Source: NAT127 sp034717695 (GTDB lineage: Bacteria > Pseudomonadota > Gammaproteobacteria > Pseudomonadales > Porticoccaceae). From it: 64,000 nt of DNA. The DNA lies in NCBI GenBank assembly GCA_034717695.1, contig JAYELS010000030.1, positions 1 through 64,000 of the forward strand. Reading direction: 5' to 3'. The notes beneath the pieces are model-generated. The model worked only from the letters and a program-made list of their open reading frames with translations, was not told the DNA's origin and ran no database searches. This document shows, piece by piece, positions 48,406 to 60,654 of the stretch (positions are counted from its first letter, which is position 1; each line of letters opens with the position of its first letter). The position numbers and the translations under genes are program-made.

Positions 48406-50070
48406 ATGTCGGGTATTTCACTGGATATCGTCAACATTCTGCACGCCGAGGTGACCGCGCTTTGCGGGGAGATCGGCGAGTTCCTGTTCAACGAACCCCT
48501 GGAGGTCGACCCCCTCGCCGAGAAGCTCGACGAGTTGCGGGGCACCTGCCGCCTTTTGGAACTGCCGGCGGCGGTCAGCCTGGTGGACGAGCTTCACAAG
48601 ACCGTCAACGCCCTGGTGAAGCGGGGAGCAAGCCCCCTCGCCGTGCAGCCGGAACTGTCCGTCATCGTCGATGCCTTTCCCCGGCTGTTTCGCAGCCTGT
48701 CCCGCATCAACAAGGGCATTCCGTTCCTGTTCATGCCCGAGCTGGCCACCCTGCGGCGGCTTCAGGGCCTGCCGCCCCTGTACGAATTCCAGCTCCTTGC
48801 GGGGCATTCCTGGCCCCATTCCAGCCAGTTCCAGGGGGAGACGCCCCTGGGGGACGAGGCCCTCGCGGCCCTCAAGAAGCTCAAGCAGCTCTACCAGATG
48901 GGCCTGCTCGACATTCTGCGGGGCAGCAATCAGCAGAAGGGCGCCGACGTGGTGGCCAAGGTCGCCAACAAGCTGCAGCTGATCTTCACCTCCCCCGCCG
49001 AGACCTGCTACTGGACCCTGGTGGAGTGCGTGGCCCGCGCCATGGTGCGCGGCAGCCTCGCGTTCAACCCGGTGCGGATGCGCCTGTTGGCGGCGGTGGA
49101 GCGCCAGCTCAAGAGCCTGCTCGATGGCCCCGGGGAGAAGTCCGCCTATCCCCTCGGGTTATGGCGGGCGTTCGCCATTCTCCTGGCCATGGTGCCGGAC
49201 CGGGACGAGGAGAGCCTCGCCGCCTGCGCCTGGTGTGGCGCGCCCCGGTTCGACTTCACCGACGCCCATATCAGCGACGCCCGGGCGATCATCTTCGAGG
49301 GCGAGAGCGAGGATCTCGACGGCTTCATCGGCGAGGTGGACAGCCGCGTCGGCGGGCTTCACTCCCTGCTGGAGCGCCTCGACAGCCAGGGTGACCTCGG
49401 CCACGACGAGGCGGATGCCTTTGCCGCGCTGATCAGCGAGCTGGCGGAGCTGTGCGACCGCCACGGCCTGTCCAAGGCCTCGTCGCGGTTTCACGGCCAT
49501 CACCTCGACATCCTCCAGGCCCAGGGCAGCTGGCGGGACAGTCCGGAACTGCTGCGGGACATCGCCCACAGCATCCTCTACCTGGAGTGCCTGGTGCTCC
49601 ATATTCGCGAGCAGGGCTTTGCCATGCAGGGCTTGCTGGCCAGGCTAGACCTCAGGGAAGTGGACGAGGTGGTGGACGAAAAACTGGTGGATTCCAGTAT
49701 CAGCGCCGTGTGGCACGAGTGCCTGCGCAAGCTGGCGCAGGCCAAGGAGCTGATCGACGACATCGCCAATGAGCGCGCCGGGGAGGATGTCGTCGAGGCC
49801 CTGGTCCGGGAGTTCGATGGGATTCGCGGCGCCGCCGCCCTGGTGGGGGAGCCCCAGCTCTCGTCCCTCGCCGGCCGCTGCCGGGATTTTGTCCGCACCA
49901 CCCTGTGCGCCGGTGAACCCGCGCTGCGGGAGGCGCGGCTCGCCCCCTTTGCCGATGCCGTGGTGGCCCTCGAGTACTACTTCCAGAACAGCCACGGTGG
50001 CGAGAAGAGCGATTTCGTGCTCGCCATCGCCGATGACTACCTCACCGACCTGGAGGCAGGGGCCGCTTGA
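48406..50070 (+). CDS. fimL: FimL, ChpA-N-terminal-like regulator of twitching motility
   Basis: 554 residues. It looks like the N-terminal part of the ChpA/PilL chemotaxis kinase: two Hpt-like helical bundles without a phosphorylatable His motif, no kinase and no receiver domain. Its place between nhaB and nudC is that of fimL in Pseudomonas. There FimL acts in the cAMP/Vfr and type IV pilus pathway by bridging FimV and PilG; that role here is inference. The start at 48406 has GGAG upstream; an ATG at 48382 would add eight residues. The stop overlaps nudC (TGATG). No pilus genes are in the window. Confidence 0.82.
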   Translation: MSGISLDIVNILHAEVTALCGEIGEFLFNEPLEVDPLAEKLDELRGTCRLLELPAAVSLVDELHKTVNALVKRGASPLAVQPELSVIVDAFPRLFRSLSRINKGIPFLFMPELATLRRLQGLPPLYEFQLLAGHSWPHSSQFQGETPLGDEALAALKKLKQLYQMGLLDILRGSNQQKGADVVAKVANKLQLIFTSPAETCYWTLVECVARAMVRGSLAFNPVRMRLLAAVERQLKSLLDGPGEKSAYPLGLWRAFAILLAMVPDRDEESLAACAWCGAPRFDFTDAHISDARAIIFEGESEDLDGFIGEVDSRVGGLHSLLERLDSQGDLGHDEADAFAALISELAELCDRHGLSKASSRFHGHHLDILQAQGSWRDSPELLRDIAHSILYLECLVLHIREQGFAMQGLLARLDLREVDEVVDEKLVDSSISAVWHECLRKLAQAKELIDDIANERAGEDVVEALVREFDGIRGAAALVGEPQLSSLAGRCRDFVRTTLCAGEPALREARLAPFADAVVALEYYFQNSHGGEKSDFVLAIADDYLTDLEAGAA

Positions 50071-50900
50071 TGCAGAACGATGCCTTTCTGATCGGCGAGG
50101 TCGGCGGCTACGAGCAGGTCGAGGGCAATATCGTCGTCACCGCCGGCAGCGACCTGGTGGTTCCCGCGGCGGGGGAGTTCTTCTGGCCCCACGGGCAACT
50201 TCCCTGGCGCATCGACGCCGAGCGCACTGTTCACTACCTTGGTCGCTACAACGGTGAGAACTGCTTCGCCCTGGAAGTGACGGCGGAGGAATCCGCCGCC
50301 CTCGACCTCAAGAGCGTCGGCCTTCGGGATTATCTGGGCAAGGTGCCCGACGGCCTTTTCCGCCTCCTCGGCCGGGCACTGCAGATCACCGACTGGTACC
50401 GCAGCCACCGCTACTGCGGCACCTGCGGCGCCGAGACCGCCCTGCTTGACGGCGAGCGGGCGCGGGCCTGTCAGGCCTGCGGCCAATCCTTCTATCCCCG
50501 CCTGTCCCCCTGCATCATGGCCCTGATCACCCGGGGGGATGAATGCCTGCTCGCCCGCAACAAGCAGTGGACCCGGCCCTTTTTCAGTGCACTTGCCGGC
50601 TTTGTCGAGCCGGGGGAGTCCGCCGAGGAGGCCCTGCGCCGGGAGGTGATGGAGGAGGTAGGCCTGCGGGTGGGGGAGCTCCACTACCACGCCAGTCAGC
50701 CCTGGCCCTTCCCCGGCCAGCTGATGATCGGCTTCTTTGCCGACTACGCCGGCGGGGACATTCGCGTCGACGACATTGAAATTGCCGAAGCGCGCTGGTT
50801 CCACTACAACGACCTGCCGGATATCCCGGGGGAATTCGCCCTGTCGGGGCAACTGATCCGCGCCTTTGTCAATCGCTGCCGCGCCCGCCGGGGCGCCTAG
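50070..50900 (+). CDS. nudC: NAD+ diphosphatase / RNA deNADding enzyme NudC
   Basis: 276 residues. The zinc ribbon is CGTCGAET and CQACGQSFYPR. The Nudix box GFVEPGES...REVMEEVGL (G-x5-E-x7-RE-x2-EE-x-G) is complete. The NADH-specific motif SQPWPFPGQLMIGF follows. It cleaves NAD(H) to NMN(H) and AMP and removes NAD caps from RNA. The ATG overlaps the fimL stop. Confidence 0.96.
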   Translation: MQNDAFLIGEVGGYEQVEGNIVVTAGSDLVVPAAGEFFWPHGQLPWRIDAERTVHYLGRYNGENCFALEVTAEESAALDLKSVGLRDYLGKVPDGLFRLLGRALQITDWYRSHRYCGTCGAETALLDGERARACQACGQSFYPRLSPCIMALITRGDECLLARNKQWTRPFFSALAGFVEPGESAEEALRREVMEEVGLRVGELHYHASQPWPFPGQLMIGFFADYAGGDIRVDDIEIAEARWFHYNDLPDIPGEFALSGQLIRAFVNRCRARRGA

Positions 50901-50939
50901 CCGGCGATCCTCAACATCCAGCCACCGGGGGTTCAAACC

Positions 50940-51971
50940 TTGGAGTTTCTCGCAGAGTACGGCCTCTTTCTCGCCAAGACCATCACCTTCGTGGTGGCTT
51001 TCATCCTGGTGGTGGCGGTGATCGTCGCCGTCGGCGCCCGGGGCAGGAAGGCCGACAAGGGCCACCTCGACGTCAAGTCCCTCAACAAGCAGTACGACCG
51101 CATGCGCGATGCCCTGGCGGACACTCTGCTGCCCCCCGACGAGCGCAAGCTCGCCCTCAAGGCCCGCCGGCAGCGGGACAAGGCACGGCGCAAGGCGGAC
51201 AAGGGCAAGCCGGGCAAGCGCGTCTTCGTGGTCAATTTCCACGGCGATCTGCGCGCCTCCGCAACCCGGGCGCTCCGGGAGGAGGTGACGGCGGTGCTGG
51301 CGGTGGCAACGCCGATGGATGAAGTGGTAGTGCGCCTGGAAAGCGGCGGCGGCATGGTGCACGGCTACGGCCTTGCCGCGAGCCAGCTGGACCGCGTTCG
51401 CAAGGCGGGCATTCCCCTCACGGTGTGCATCGACAAGGTGGCCGCCAGTGGCGGTTATATGATGGCCTGTGTCGCCGACCGCATCCTCGCCGCGCCCTTC
51501 GCCTTCGTCGGCTCCATCGGGGTGGTGGCGCAACTGCCCAATTTTCATCGCCTCCTGAAAAAGCACGACGTGGATTACGAGGTGCTGACCGCCGGCGAGT
51601 TCAAGCGCACCCTCACGGTGTTTGGTGAGAATACCGAAAAGGGCCGGGAAAAATTTCTCGAGGATCTCCAGGAGACCCACGACCTGTTCAAGCACTTTGT
51701 GCAGGAGCATCGCCCGGCGGTGGACATCGACGCCATCGCCACCGGTGAGGTGTGGCTCGGCACCCCGGCCCGGGAGCTCGGCCTGGTGGACGAGGTGATG
51801 ACCAGCGACGAGTACATCACCGCCCAGCTGGAGAGCGCGGCTGTGTTCGAGGTCTGTTACCTGGTGAAAAAGTCCCTGCCCGAGAAAGTCGGCTTCGCCG
51901 CCGAGGAGAGCGTCGATGGCCTGGCGATGCGCTGGTTGCGGCGCCTGTCCGATCCGGGGCAAGGGCTTTGA
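50940..51971 (+). CDS. sohB: Inner-membrane S49 peptidase SohB
   Basis: 343 residues starting at TTG (MEFLAEYGLFLAKT). A transmembrane helix covers about residues 12-35. The S49/SppA-type fold includes VVRLESGGGMVHGYGLA and the Ser of DKVAASGGYMMACVAD. The general-base Lys lies in TAGEFKRTLTVFG. SohB is a periplasm-facing signal-peptide-peptidase relative. Its place after nudC and before a convergent sulfite-reductase operon fits the pseudomonad-like order. A bidirectional terminator follows. Confidence 0.94.
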   Translation: MEFLAEYGLFLAKTITFVVAFILVVAVIVAVGARGRKADKGHLDVKSLNKQYDRMRDALADTLLPPDERKLALKARRQRDKARRKADKGKPGKRVFVVNFHGDLRASATRALREEVTAVLAVATPMDEVVVRLESGGGMVHGYGLAASQLDRVRKAGIPLTVCIDKVAASGGYMMACVADRILAAPFAFVGSIGVVAQLPNFHRLLKKHDVDYEVLTAGEFKRTLTVFGENTEKGREKFLEDLQETHDLFKHFVQEHRPAVDIDAIATGEVWLGTPARELGLVDEVMTSDEYITAQLESAAVFEVCYLVKKSLPEKVGFAAEESVDGLAMRWLRRLSDPGQGL

Positions 51972-51978
51972 GTCAGAC

Positions 51979-52010
51979 AAAAAAATCCCCGCCGCGGCGG
52001 GGATTTTTTT
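51979..52010. terminator. Bidirectional terminator between sohB and the DUF934 gene
   Basis: AAAAAAATCCCCGCC / GGCGGGGATTTTTTT, a perfect long palindrome with A and T tracts on either side, shared by the two convergent genes. Confidence 0.94.
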
Positions 52011-52019
52011 CGGTGCGTA

Positions 52020-52499
52020 TCAGCGCCGGCGGAACAAAGGCTCCGCCGTGTCGGTGGCGGCCTGGTAGGTGACGGTAAAGGCGTTCAGGGATGCGAGGGC
52101 ATTCTCCAGGTTGGTGCCCTCCCGCAGGTCGTAGGCGTCAAAGCCGCAGCGCTTGAGGAAGAACAGCTGGTCCTGGATCACGTGGCCGACGGCCCGCAGC
52201 TCGCCCTGGTAGCCGTAGCGCTCCCGCAACAGGCGCGCGGTGGAAAAACCGCGACCGTCCATGAAGGTGGGGAAGTTCACCGCGATCAGGGGCGCTGTCA
52301 GCAGCTGGCTCGCCACCGGTTCGATGTCGTCCTCGCTGTCGATCCAGGGGGCCAGCTCGCGGCCTTCGCCGCCCTTGTCCGCCAGCCAGCGGGCCATGGG
52401 CACCAGCAGCTTGCCGGCCGGCAGGTCGCCGGCGAAGTCGGCGGGAATCCACTGCCAGTCGTTGTCGATGATGGACTCGCCCTTAATGAGCCTTGGCAT
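52020..52499 (-). CDS. DUF934 family protein, sulfite-reductase associated
   Basis: 159 residues. DUF934 proteins almost always follow cysI-type sulfite reductase genes. The segment LIAVNFPTFMDGRGFSTARLLRERYGYQGELRAVG carries the family core (positions about 85-120), followed by IQDQLFFLKRCGFDAYDLR. The function is unproven; a role in assembly of, or electron delivery to, the reductase is inferred from context. It overlaps the 3' end of cysI by 17 bases, indicating translational coupling. Confidence 0.92.
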   Translation of the reverse strand: MPRLIKGESIIDNDWQWIPADFAGDLPAGKLLVPMARWLADKGGEGRELAPWIDSEDDIEPVASQLLTAPLIAVNFPTFMDGRGFSTARLLRERYGYQGELRAVGHVIQDQLFFLKRCGFDAYDLREGTNLENALASLNAFTVTYQAATDTAEPLFRRR

Positions 52500-54147
52500 A
52501 GACGCGCTCCTTGAACGGGGTGAGGCCGATACGGGCATAGGTGTCGATGAACTGCTCGTCCCCCTGGCGGTTCTCCACGTAGACGGCGAGGATTTTTTCG
52601 ACCACGTCCGCCACTTCGTCCTGGTAGAACGAGGGGCCGAGCACGTCGCCGAGGCTGGCGTGGTGGTCGGAGCTGCCGCCCAGCTGGATCTGGTAGAACT
52701 CCTCACCCTTCTTGTCGACGCCGAGGATACCGATATTGCCCACATGGTGGTGGCCGCAGGCATTCATGCAGCCGGAGATGTTGAGGCTCAGGTCGCCGAG
52801 ATCGTAGAGGTAGTCGAGATCGTCGAAGCGGCGCTGGATGGCTTCCGCCACCGGGATCGACTTGGCGTTGGCGAGGGAGCAGAAGTCCCCGCCGGGGCAG
52901 CAGATCAGGTCGGTGAGGGTGCCGATGTTGGGGGTGGTGAACCCGAGGGGCTTGGCTTCCTGCCAGAACTCGAACAGCCGGGATTTTTCCACGTCGGCGA
53001 GGACGATGTTCTGGCTGTGGGTGCAGCGTATCTCCGCGAAGGAATACTTGTCCGCCAGGGCGGCGATGGCGTCCATCTGGTCGGCGGTCACGTCGCCGGG
53101 GGCGACACCGGTGGGTTTCAGGGACAGGGTCACCGCCCCGTAGCCGGGCACCCGGTGGGGCATCACGTTGCGGGTCAACCATTTCGCGAACGCCACATTG
53201 CCGGCGGCGATGTCCGCCAGGGCCCGGTCCTCCGCCGCGCCGTCGAGGGCCTTGTAGGCGGGCGCGGTGAAGAAGCGCTTGTTGCGGGCCACTTCCTCGG
53301 GGGTGAGGGTGGTGGGGCTGTCCTTCAGGTGCAGCCATTCCGCCTCGACCTTTTCGGCAAAGACTTCCGGCGTCCAGGCCTTGACGATGATCTTGATGCG
53401 CGCCTTGAACTTGTTGTCGCGGCGGCCAAAACGGTTGTAGACCCGCAGGATCGCCTCGAGGTAGGTGAGCAGGTGGGGCCAGGGGAGGAATTCCCGGATC
53501 ACGCTGCCGATGATGGGGGTGCGGCCGAGGCCGCCGCCCACATAAACGCGAAAGCCGGTCTCGCCCTCGGCATTCTTCACGATCTGCAAACCGATGTCGT
53601 GCACCTGGATGGCGGCGCGGTCCTGTTCGGAGCCGCTCACCGCGATCTTGAACTTGCGGGGCAGGAAGGCGAATTCCGGGTGGAAGGTGGACCACTGGCG
53701 GATGATTTCGCACCAGGGGCGCGGATCCTCGATCTCGTCGGGGGCGATGCCGGCGAACTGGTCGGAGGTGACATTGCGGATGCAGTTGCCGCTGGTCTGG
53801 ATGGCGTGCATCTGCACTTCCGCCAGCTCGGCGAGGATGTCCGGCACCTCTTCGAGATTCGGCCAGTTGAGCTGGATATTCTGGCGGGTGGTGACATGGG
53901 CATAGCCCTTGTCGTAGGTGCGGGCGATATGGGCGAGCTTGCGCACCTGAGTGGAGGAGAGCATGCCGTAGGGCACCGCGATCCGCAGCATCGGCGCCAG
54001 GCGCTGGATATACAGGCCGTTCTGCAGGCGCAGGGGGAGGAATTCCTGGTCGGTGATGTCACCGTCCAGGTAGCGTCGGGTCTGGTCCCGGAATTGGGCC
54101 ACCCGCTGCTGGACGATCTGCTGATCGATGGCGTCGTATTGGTACAT
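52483..54147 (-). CDS. cysI: Sulfite reductase hemoprotein (siroheme/4Fe-4S)
   Basis: 554 residues, the short ferredoxin-like subtype seen in Pseudomonas. The four cluster/siroheme cysteines appear as LICCPGGDFCSLA (C-x5-C) and SGCMNACGHHHVG (C-x3-C). The repeated nitrite/sulfite reductase half-domains (MLSSTQVRKLAHIARTYDKG, RVYVGGGLGRTP) are present. It reduces sulfite to sulfide for cysteine synthesis. There is no cysJ flavoprotein nearby, so the electron donor is probably ferredoxin or NADPH-linked elsewhere. The start at 54147 is the conserved MYQYDAIDQQ. Confidence 0.94.
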   Translation of the reverse strand: MYQYDAIDQQIVQQRVAQFRDQTRRYLDGDITDQEFLPLRLQNGLYIQRLAPMLRIAVPYGMLSSTQVRKLAHIARTYDKGYAHVTTRQNIQLNWPNLEEVPDILAELAEVQMHAIQTSGNCIRNVTSDQFAGIAPDEIEDPRPWCEIIRQWSTFHPEFAFLPRKFKIAVSGSEQDRAAIQVHDIGLQIVKNAEGETGFRVYVGGGLGRTPIIGSVIREFLPWPHLLTYLEAILRVYNRFGRRDNKFKARIKIIVKAWTPEVFAEKVEAEWLHLKDSPTTLTPEEVARNKRFFTAPAYKALDGAAEDRALADIAAGNVAFAKWLTRNVMPHRVPGYGAVTLSLKPTGVAPGDVTADQMDAIAALADKYSFAEIRCTHSQNIVLADVEKSRLFEFWQEAKPLGFTTPNIGTLTDLICCPGGDFCSLANAKSIPVAEAIQRRFDDLDYLYDLGDLSLNISGCMNACGHHHVGNIGILGVDKKGEEFYQIQLGGSSDHHASLGDVLGPSFYQDEVADVVEKILAVYVENRQGDEQFIDTYARIGLTPFKERVYAKAH

Positions 54148-54424
54148 GGGGTTCCGGCGTTGTCTGGATTTTGCTGGGGGCGGAATGATACACGGATGCC
54201 CACCCCCTGTCAGGTGGCGCCAAATGATAGGGATAAGTGTTTGAAAGGTGAAAAACTTTTTATCTATATGGGTTATCGGTCGGGATATAAGGCAGGGCCC
54301 GCCGCGAGCGTCGCCGGCCAAAGGGGGGGACATCCCGGAAGCGCGCTGCTAGAATGCGCGCCGGGCAAGTAACCACCGGCTTTCGAGGCATGCCCGCGAA
54401 CAGCTACCCCGACAGGAGAACAGG

Positions 54425-54541
54425 ATGAGCAACCCAGACAACAACTCAAGGGCCGGCGATGCCCAGGTCGACGCCGTCGCCGCGGTGGTGCTGATCACCA
54501 TCGTCATCGTCGCCGCGGTGTTCTGGCTGAGCAGTTTCTAG
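54425..54541 (+). CDS. 38-residue single-pass membrane protein
   Basis: MSNPDNNSRAGD is followed by a clear transmembrane segment (VAAVVLITIVIVAAVFWL) and ends SSF. A ribosome binding site (AGGAGAACAGG) stands just before the ATG and a strong terminator lies 24 bases after the stop, so this is a free-standing transcription unit, not a chance ORF. It is oriented N-in/C-out by charge, weakly. It lies divergently from cysI across a 277-base region with an AT-rich core. Function unknown. Confidence 0.62.
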   Translation: MSNPDNNSRAGDAQVDAVAAVVLITIVIVAAVFWLSSF

Positions 54542-54564
54542 CCCGAGCCCTGTGACGGTACGGG

Positions 54565-54589
54565 AAAGGCGGCCATGGCCGCCTTTTTT
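54565..54589 (+). terminator. Terminator after the small membrane protein gene
   Basis: AAAGGCGGCC pairs with GGCCGCCTTT and the T tract continues to six bases. It may also serve the convergent DUF2970 gene. Confidence 0.92.
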
Positions 54590-54625
54590 GTTGCCGCTTC
54601 GCCGGGTTCGGGCAGGGCCTTGCGG

Positions 54626-54862
54626 TCACATGCCGGCGTTGTGCAGCACGATCTTGACCACGGCGATCACCACGGCGATGAACAGCACCGTGAAGATCGC
54701 CCCGGCCACGGCATAGACCTTGATGCTGCCCTTGGTGAAATCCTGTTCCCGGTTCTTGTTGCTCTGCACCCCGAGGGCGCCCGCCAGCGTGCTCTTGAGG
54801 ATATGGGCAAAGCCGAGTTTTGGGCCCTGGTCGGGGGTGCCCGTGGATTTGGGATCGTTCAT
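54626..54862 (-). CDS. DUF2970 family small membrane protein
   Basis: 78 residues. It has the family signature LKSTLAGALGVQSNKNREQDF followed at once by one transmembrane helix near the C-terminus (VYAVAGAIFTVLFIAVVIAV). DUF2970 proteins are small inner-membrane proteins of unknown function in beta- and gammaproteobacteria. It lies downstream of metH on the same strand, 67 bases away. GAGGAAGAGACC before the ATG gives the ribosome binding site. Confidence 0.88.
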   Translation of the reverse strand: MNDPKSTGTPDQGPKLGFAHILKSTLAGALGVQSNKNREQDFTKGSIKVYAVAGAIFTVLFIAVVIAVVKIVLHNAGM

Positions 54863-54929
54863 CCTGGTCTCTTCCTCTCGTGCAGGGGCGGCGCCTGGCG
54901 CCGGGATTCAAAAGGGTGCGGTGCCCACC

Positions 54930-58676
<3,747 letters not shown>

Positions 58677-58685
58677 TCTAACAGA

Positions 58686-58727
58686 CCCCGCCAGCCCCCG
58701 GGATTTTTGTCCCGGGGGCTGGCGGGG
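58686..58727. other. Perfect 18-bp-stem hairpin between metH and nfuA
   Basis: Bases 58686-58703 and 58710-58727 are exact reverse complements (CCCCGCCAGCCCCCGGGA and its complement) around the loop TTTTTG. It starts 10 bases upstream of the metH ATG on its transcribed side and 57 bases before nfuA. It could block read-through, form a very stable 5' leader in metH mRNA that hides its ribosome binding site, or be an insulator. The position between divergent starts is odd for a simple terminator. Confidence 0.85.
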
Positions 58728-58747
58728 CCGAACGGGCTGCTGATAGA

Positions 58748-58772
58748 ATACACGACTAAATTAGTCAGGTAT
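58748..58772 (+). promoter_or_regulatory. IscR type 1 binding site at nfuA
   Basis: The 25-base element reads ATA-C-AC-GACT-A-AAT-T-AGTC-AG-G-TAT and fits the IscR type 1 consensus (ATASYYGACTRWWWYAGTC + RRSTAT) at all but one position. It overlaps a TAGAAT -10-like hexamer (58744-58749) and ends 11 bases before the nfuA ATG. Repression by [2Fe-2S]-IscR would couple NfuA supply to cluster demand. Confidence 0.78.
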
Positions 58773-58783
58773 GAAGTGACGTC

Positions 58784-59380
58784 ATGACCGAGCAGATCGT
58801 CTCCAGCATCGAAATCACCGAGAGCGCCCAGAAATACCTCGCCGACCTCCTCGCCAAGCAGAACTGCGAAGGCATCGGCATTCGGATCTTCGTCTCCGAC
58901 CCCGGGACTCCCAAGGCCGAGACCTGTATTTCCTACTGCCGCCCCGGGGATGAAAAGGAGGGCGACGAGGTGATCGAGCTGGCCAGCTTCAAGGCCTTCC
59001 TGGAAAAGCGCAGCCTGCCGTTCCTCGAGGACGCAAAAGTGGACTACGCCGACAACCGCTTCGGCGGCCAGCTCACCATCCGCGCCCCCAACTCGCGGAT
59101 GCCCAAGGTCAGCGACGACAGCCCGGTGGAGGACAAGATCAACTACATCCTCCACACCGAGGTGAACCCCGGCCTCGCCGCCCACGGCGGCAACGTGTCA
59201 CTGGTGGATATCGTCGACGGCGTGGCGGTGCTCCAGTTCGGCGGCGGCTGCCAGGGCTGCGGCATGGTGGACCTGACCCTGAAGGAAGGGGTTGAAAAAT
59301 CCCTGCTGGAAAAAATCCCTGAACTCAAGGGCGTGCGGGACGTCACCGACCACTCCGACACCACCAACGCCTACATGTAG
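58784..59380 (+). CDS. nfuA: Fe-S cluster carrier protein NfuA
   Basis: 198 residues. The N-terminal half is a degenerate A-type carrier domain (ITESAQKYLADLLAKQN) lacking the usual Cys set. The C-terminal NifU-like domain has HTEVNPGLAAHGGNVSLVDI and the cluster-binding CxxC in GGGCQGCGM. NfuA carries 4Fe-4S clusters to target enzymes, especially under oxidative stress or iron limitation. It diverges from metH. The IscR site upstream agrees with the control known for nfuA in E. coli. Confidence 0.96.
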   Translation: MTEQIVSSIEITESAQKYLADLLAKQNCEGIGIRIFVSDPGTPKAETCISYCRPGDEKEGDEVIELASFKAFLEKRSLPFLEDAKVDYADNRFGGQLTIRAPNSRMPKVSDDSPVEDKINYILHTEVNPGLAAHGGNVSLVDIVDGVAVLQFGGGCQGCGMVDLTLKEGVEKSLLEKIPELKGVRDVTDHSDTTNAYM

Positions 59381-59390
59381 GCCCCGCACC

Positions 59391-59432
59391 CGCCAACAAA
59401 AAAACCGGCCGAGGCCGGGTTTTTTGTTGGCG
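59391..59432. terminator. Bidirectional terminator between nfuA and the DAHP synthase gene
   Basis: CGCCAACAAAAAAACCGGCC, loop GA, then a complementary arm with one mismatch (GGCCGGGTTTTTTGTTGGCG). A and T tracts lie on both sides, so it serves the two convergent genes. Confidence 0.92.
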
Positions 59433-59447
59433 GCGGGTTGGTTTCCG

Positions 59448-60524
59448 TCACAGCATCCGGCGGGTGGGCAACACGCCCTTGATCTTGTCACGAAGGCCGC
59501 GGATGGCGGTTTCAGTGGTGCGCCAGTCGATGCAGGCATCGGTGACGGACACGCCGTACTTGAGTTCGGACAGGTCGGCGGGGATCTTCTGGTTGCCGGC
59601 GTTGATGTTGCTCTCGACCATCAGGCCGCAGATGGAGCGGTTGCCCTCGGCGATCTGGTTGCCGATGTTCTCCAGCACCAGGGGCTGCAGCTCGTGGTTC
59701 TTGTTGGAGTTGGCGTGGCTGCAATCCACCATGATGCGGGGGCGGATCTTGGCCTTGAGCAGTTCCTGCTCGCACAGGGACACGCTCACCGAATCGTAGT
59801 TGGGTTTGCCGTCGCCGCCCCGCAGCACCACGTGGGAGTAGGGGTTGCCCTTGGTGGTGATGATCGCCACCTTGCCCTCGTTGTTGATGCCGAGGAAGCG
59901 GTGGGGGTTGCCGGCGGACTGGATGGCGTTGATGGCCACGGTGAGGCTGCCGTCGGTGCCGTTCTTGAAGCCCACGGCGGTGGACAGGCCGCTGGCCATC
60001 TCCCGGTGGGTCTGGGATTCGGTGGTGCGGGCGCCGATGGCGGACCAGGCGATGAGATCCTGCAGGTACTGGGGGGAGATGGGATCCAGGGCCTCGGTGG
60101 CGGTGGGCAGGCCCAGCTCGCCGATGTCCATCAGCAACTGGCGGCCGATGTGCAGCCCCTCCTGGATCTTGAAGGAGTCATTCATGTAGGGGTCGTTGAT
60201 CAGCCCCTTCCAGCCCACGGTGGTGCGGGGCTTCTCGAAGTAGACCCGCATCACGATCAGCAGGCTGTCGCTGACTTCGTCGGCGAGGGCCTTGAGGCGT
60301 CGGGCGTAGTCCTTGGCGGCGTCGAGGTCATGGATCGAGCAGGGGCCGATCACCACGAAAATACGCGGGTCGGTGCCGTCGAGAATGGCCTGTATGGCCT
60401 CTCGGCCCTGGACCACGGTTTGCGCGGCCTTCTCGGTCATGGGGATTTCCCGCTTGAGCGCCATGGGCGTGATCAGCGGTTCCTGGGACTCGATGTTGAG
60501 GTTTTCAAGCAGGCGTTGAATCAT
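59448..60524 (-). CDS. aroG: Class I 3-deoxy-7-phosphoheptulonate (DAHP) synthase
   Basis: 358 residues. AroFGH-type motifs include VVIGPCSIHDLDAAKDYA with the metal-binding Cys, VMRVYFEKPRTTVGWKGLI, AIGARTTESQTHREMASGLS, GFKNGTDGSLTVAINAI and MVDCSHANSNKNH. It condenses phosphoenolpyruvate with erythrose 4-phosphate, the first step of the shikimate pathway. Which amino acid inhibits it cannot be told, so aroG is used in the general sense (aroF or aroH type possible). The gap upstream (60525-60654) holds a TAGAAT -10-like element on the minus strand. Confidence 0.93.
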   Translation of the reverse strand: MIQRLLENLNIESQEPLITPMALKREIPMTEKAAQTVVQGREAIQAILDGTDPRIFVVIGPCSIHDLDAAKDYARRLKALADEVSDSLLIVMRVYFEKPRTTVGWKGLINDPYMNDSFKIQEGLHIGRQLLMDIGELGLPTATEALDPISPQYLQDLIAWSAIGARTTESQTHREMASGLSTAVGFKNGTDGSLTVAINAIQSAGNPHRFLGINNEGKVAIITTKGNPYSHVVLRGGDGKPNYDSVSVSLCEQELLKAKIRPRIMVDCSHANSNKNHELQPLVLENIGNQIAEGNRSICGLMVESNINAGNQKIPADLSELKYGVSVTDACIDWRTTETAIRGLRDKIKGVLPTRRML

Positions 60525-60654
60525 GATTTGGGCGGTTCCTGTTCGTTGCGTCCCCGGGTGGGGATTCGGGTGCCAGCGGCGCTAAATGGCGTCATTCTAC
60601 TGTATGGGGGCGGGAAATGGCGAACCGCCGCCCCAATGCCGGCCATAGTCACAG

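Noticed and set aside
58677..58783. Cobalamin riboswitch controlling metH
   Set aside because: The short upstream region holds only the 18-bp hairpin and the IscR site; no B12 box or multi-stem core.
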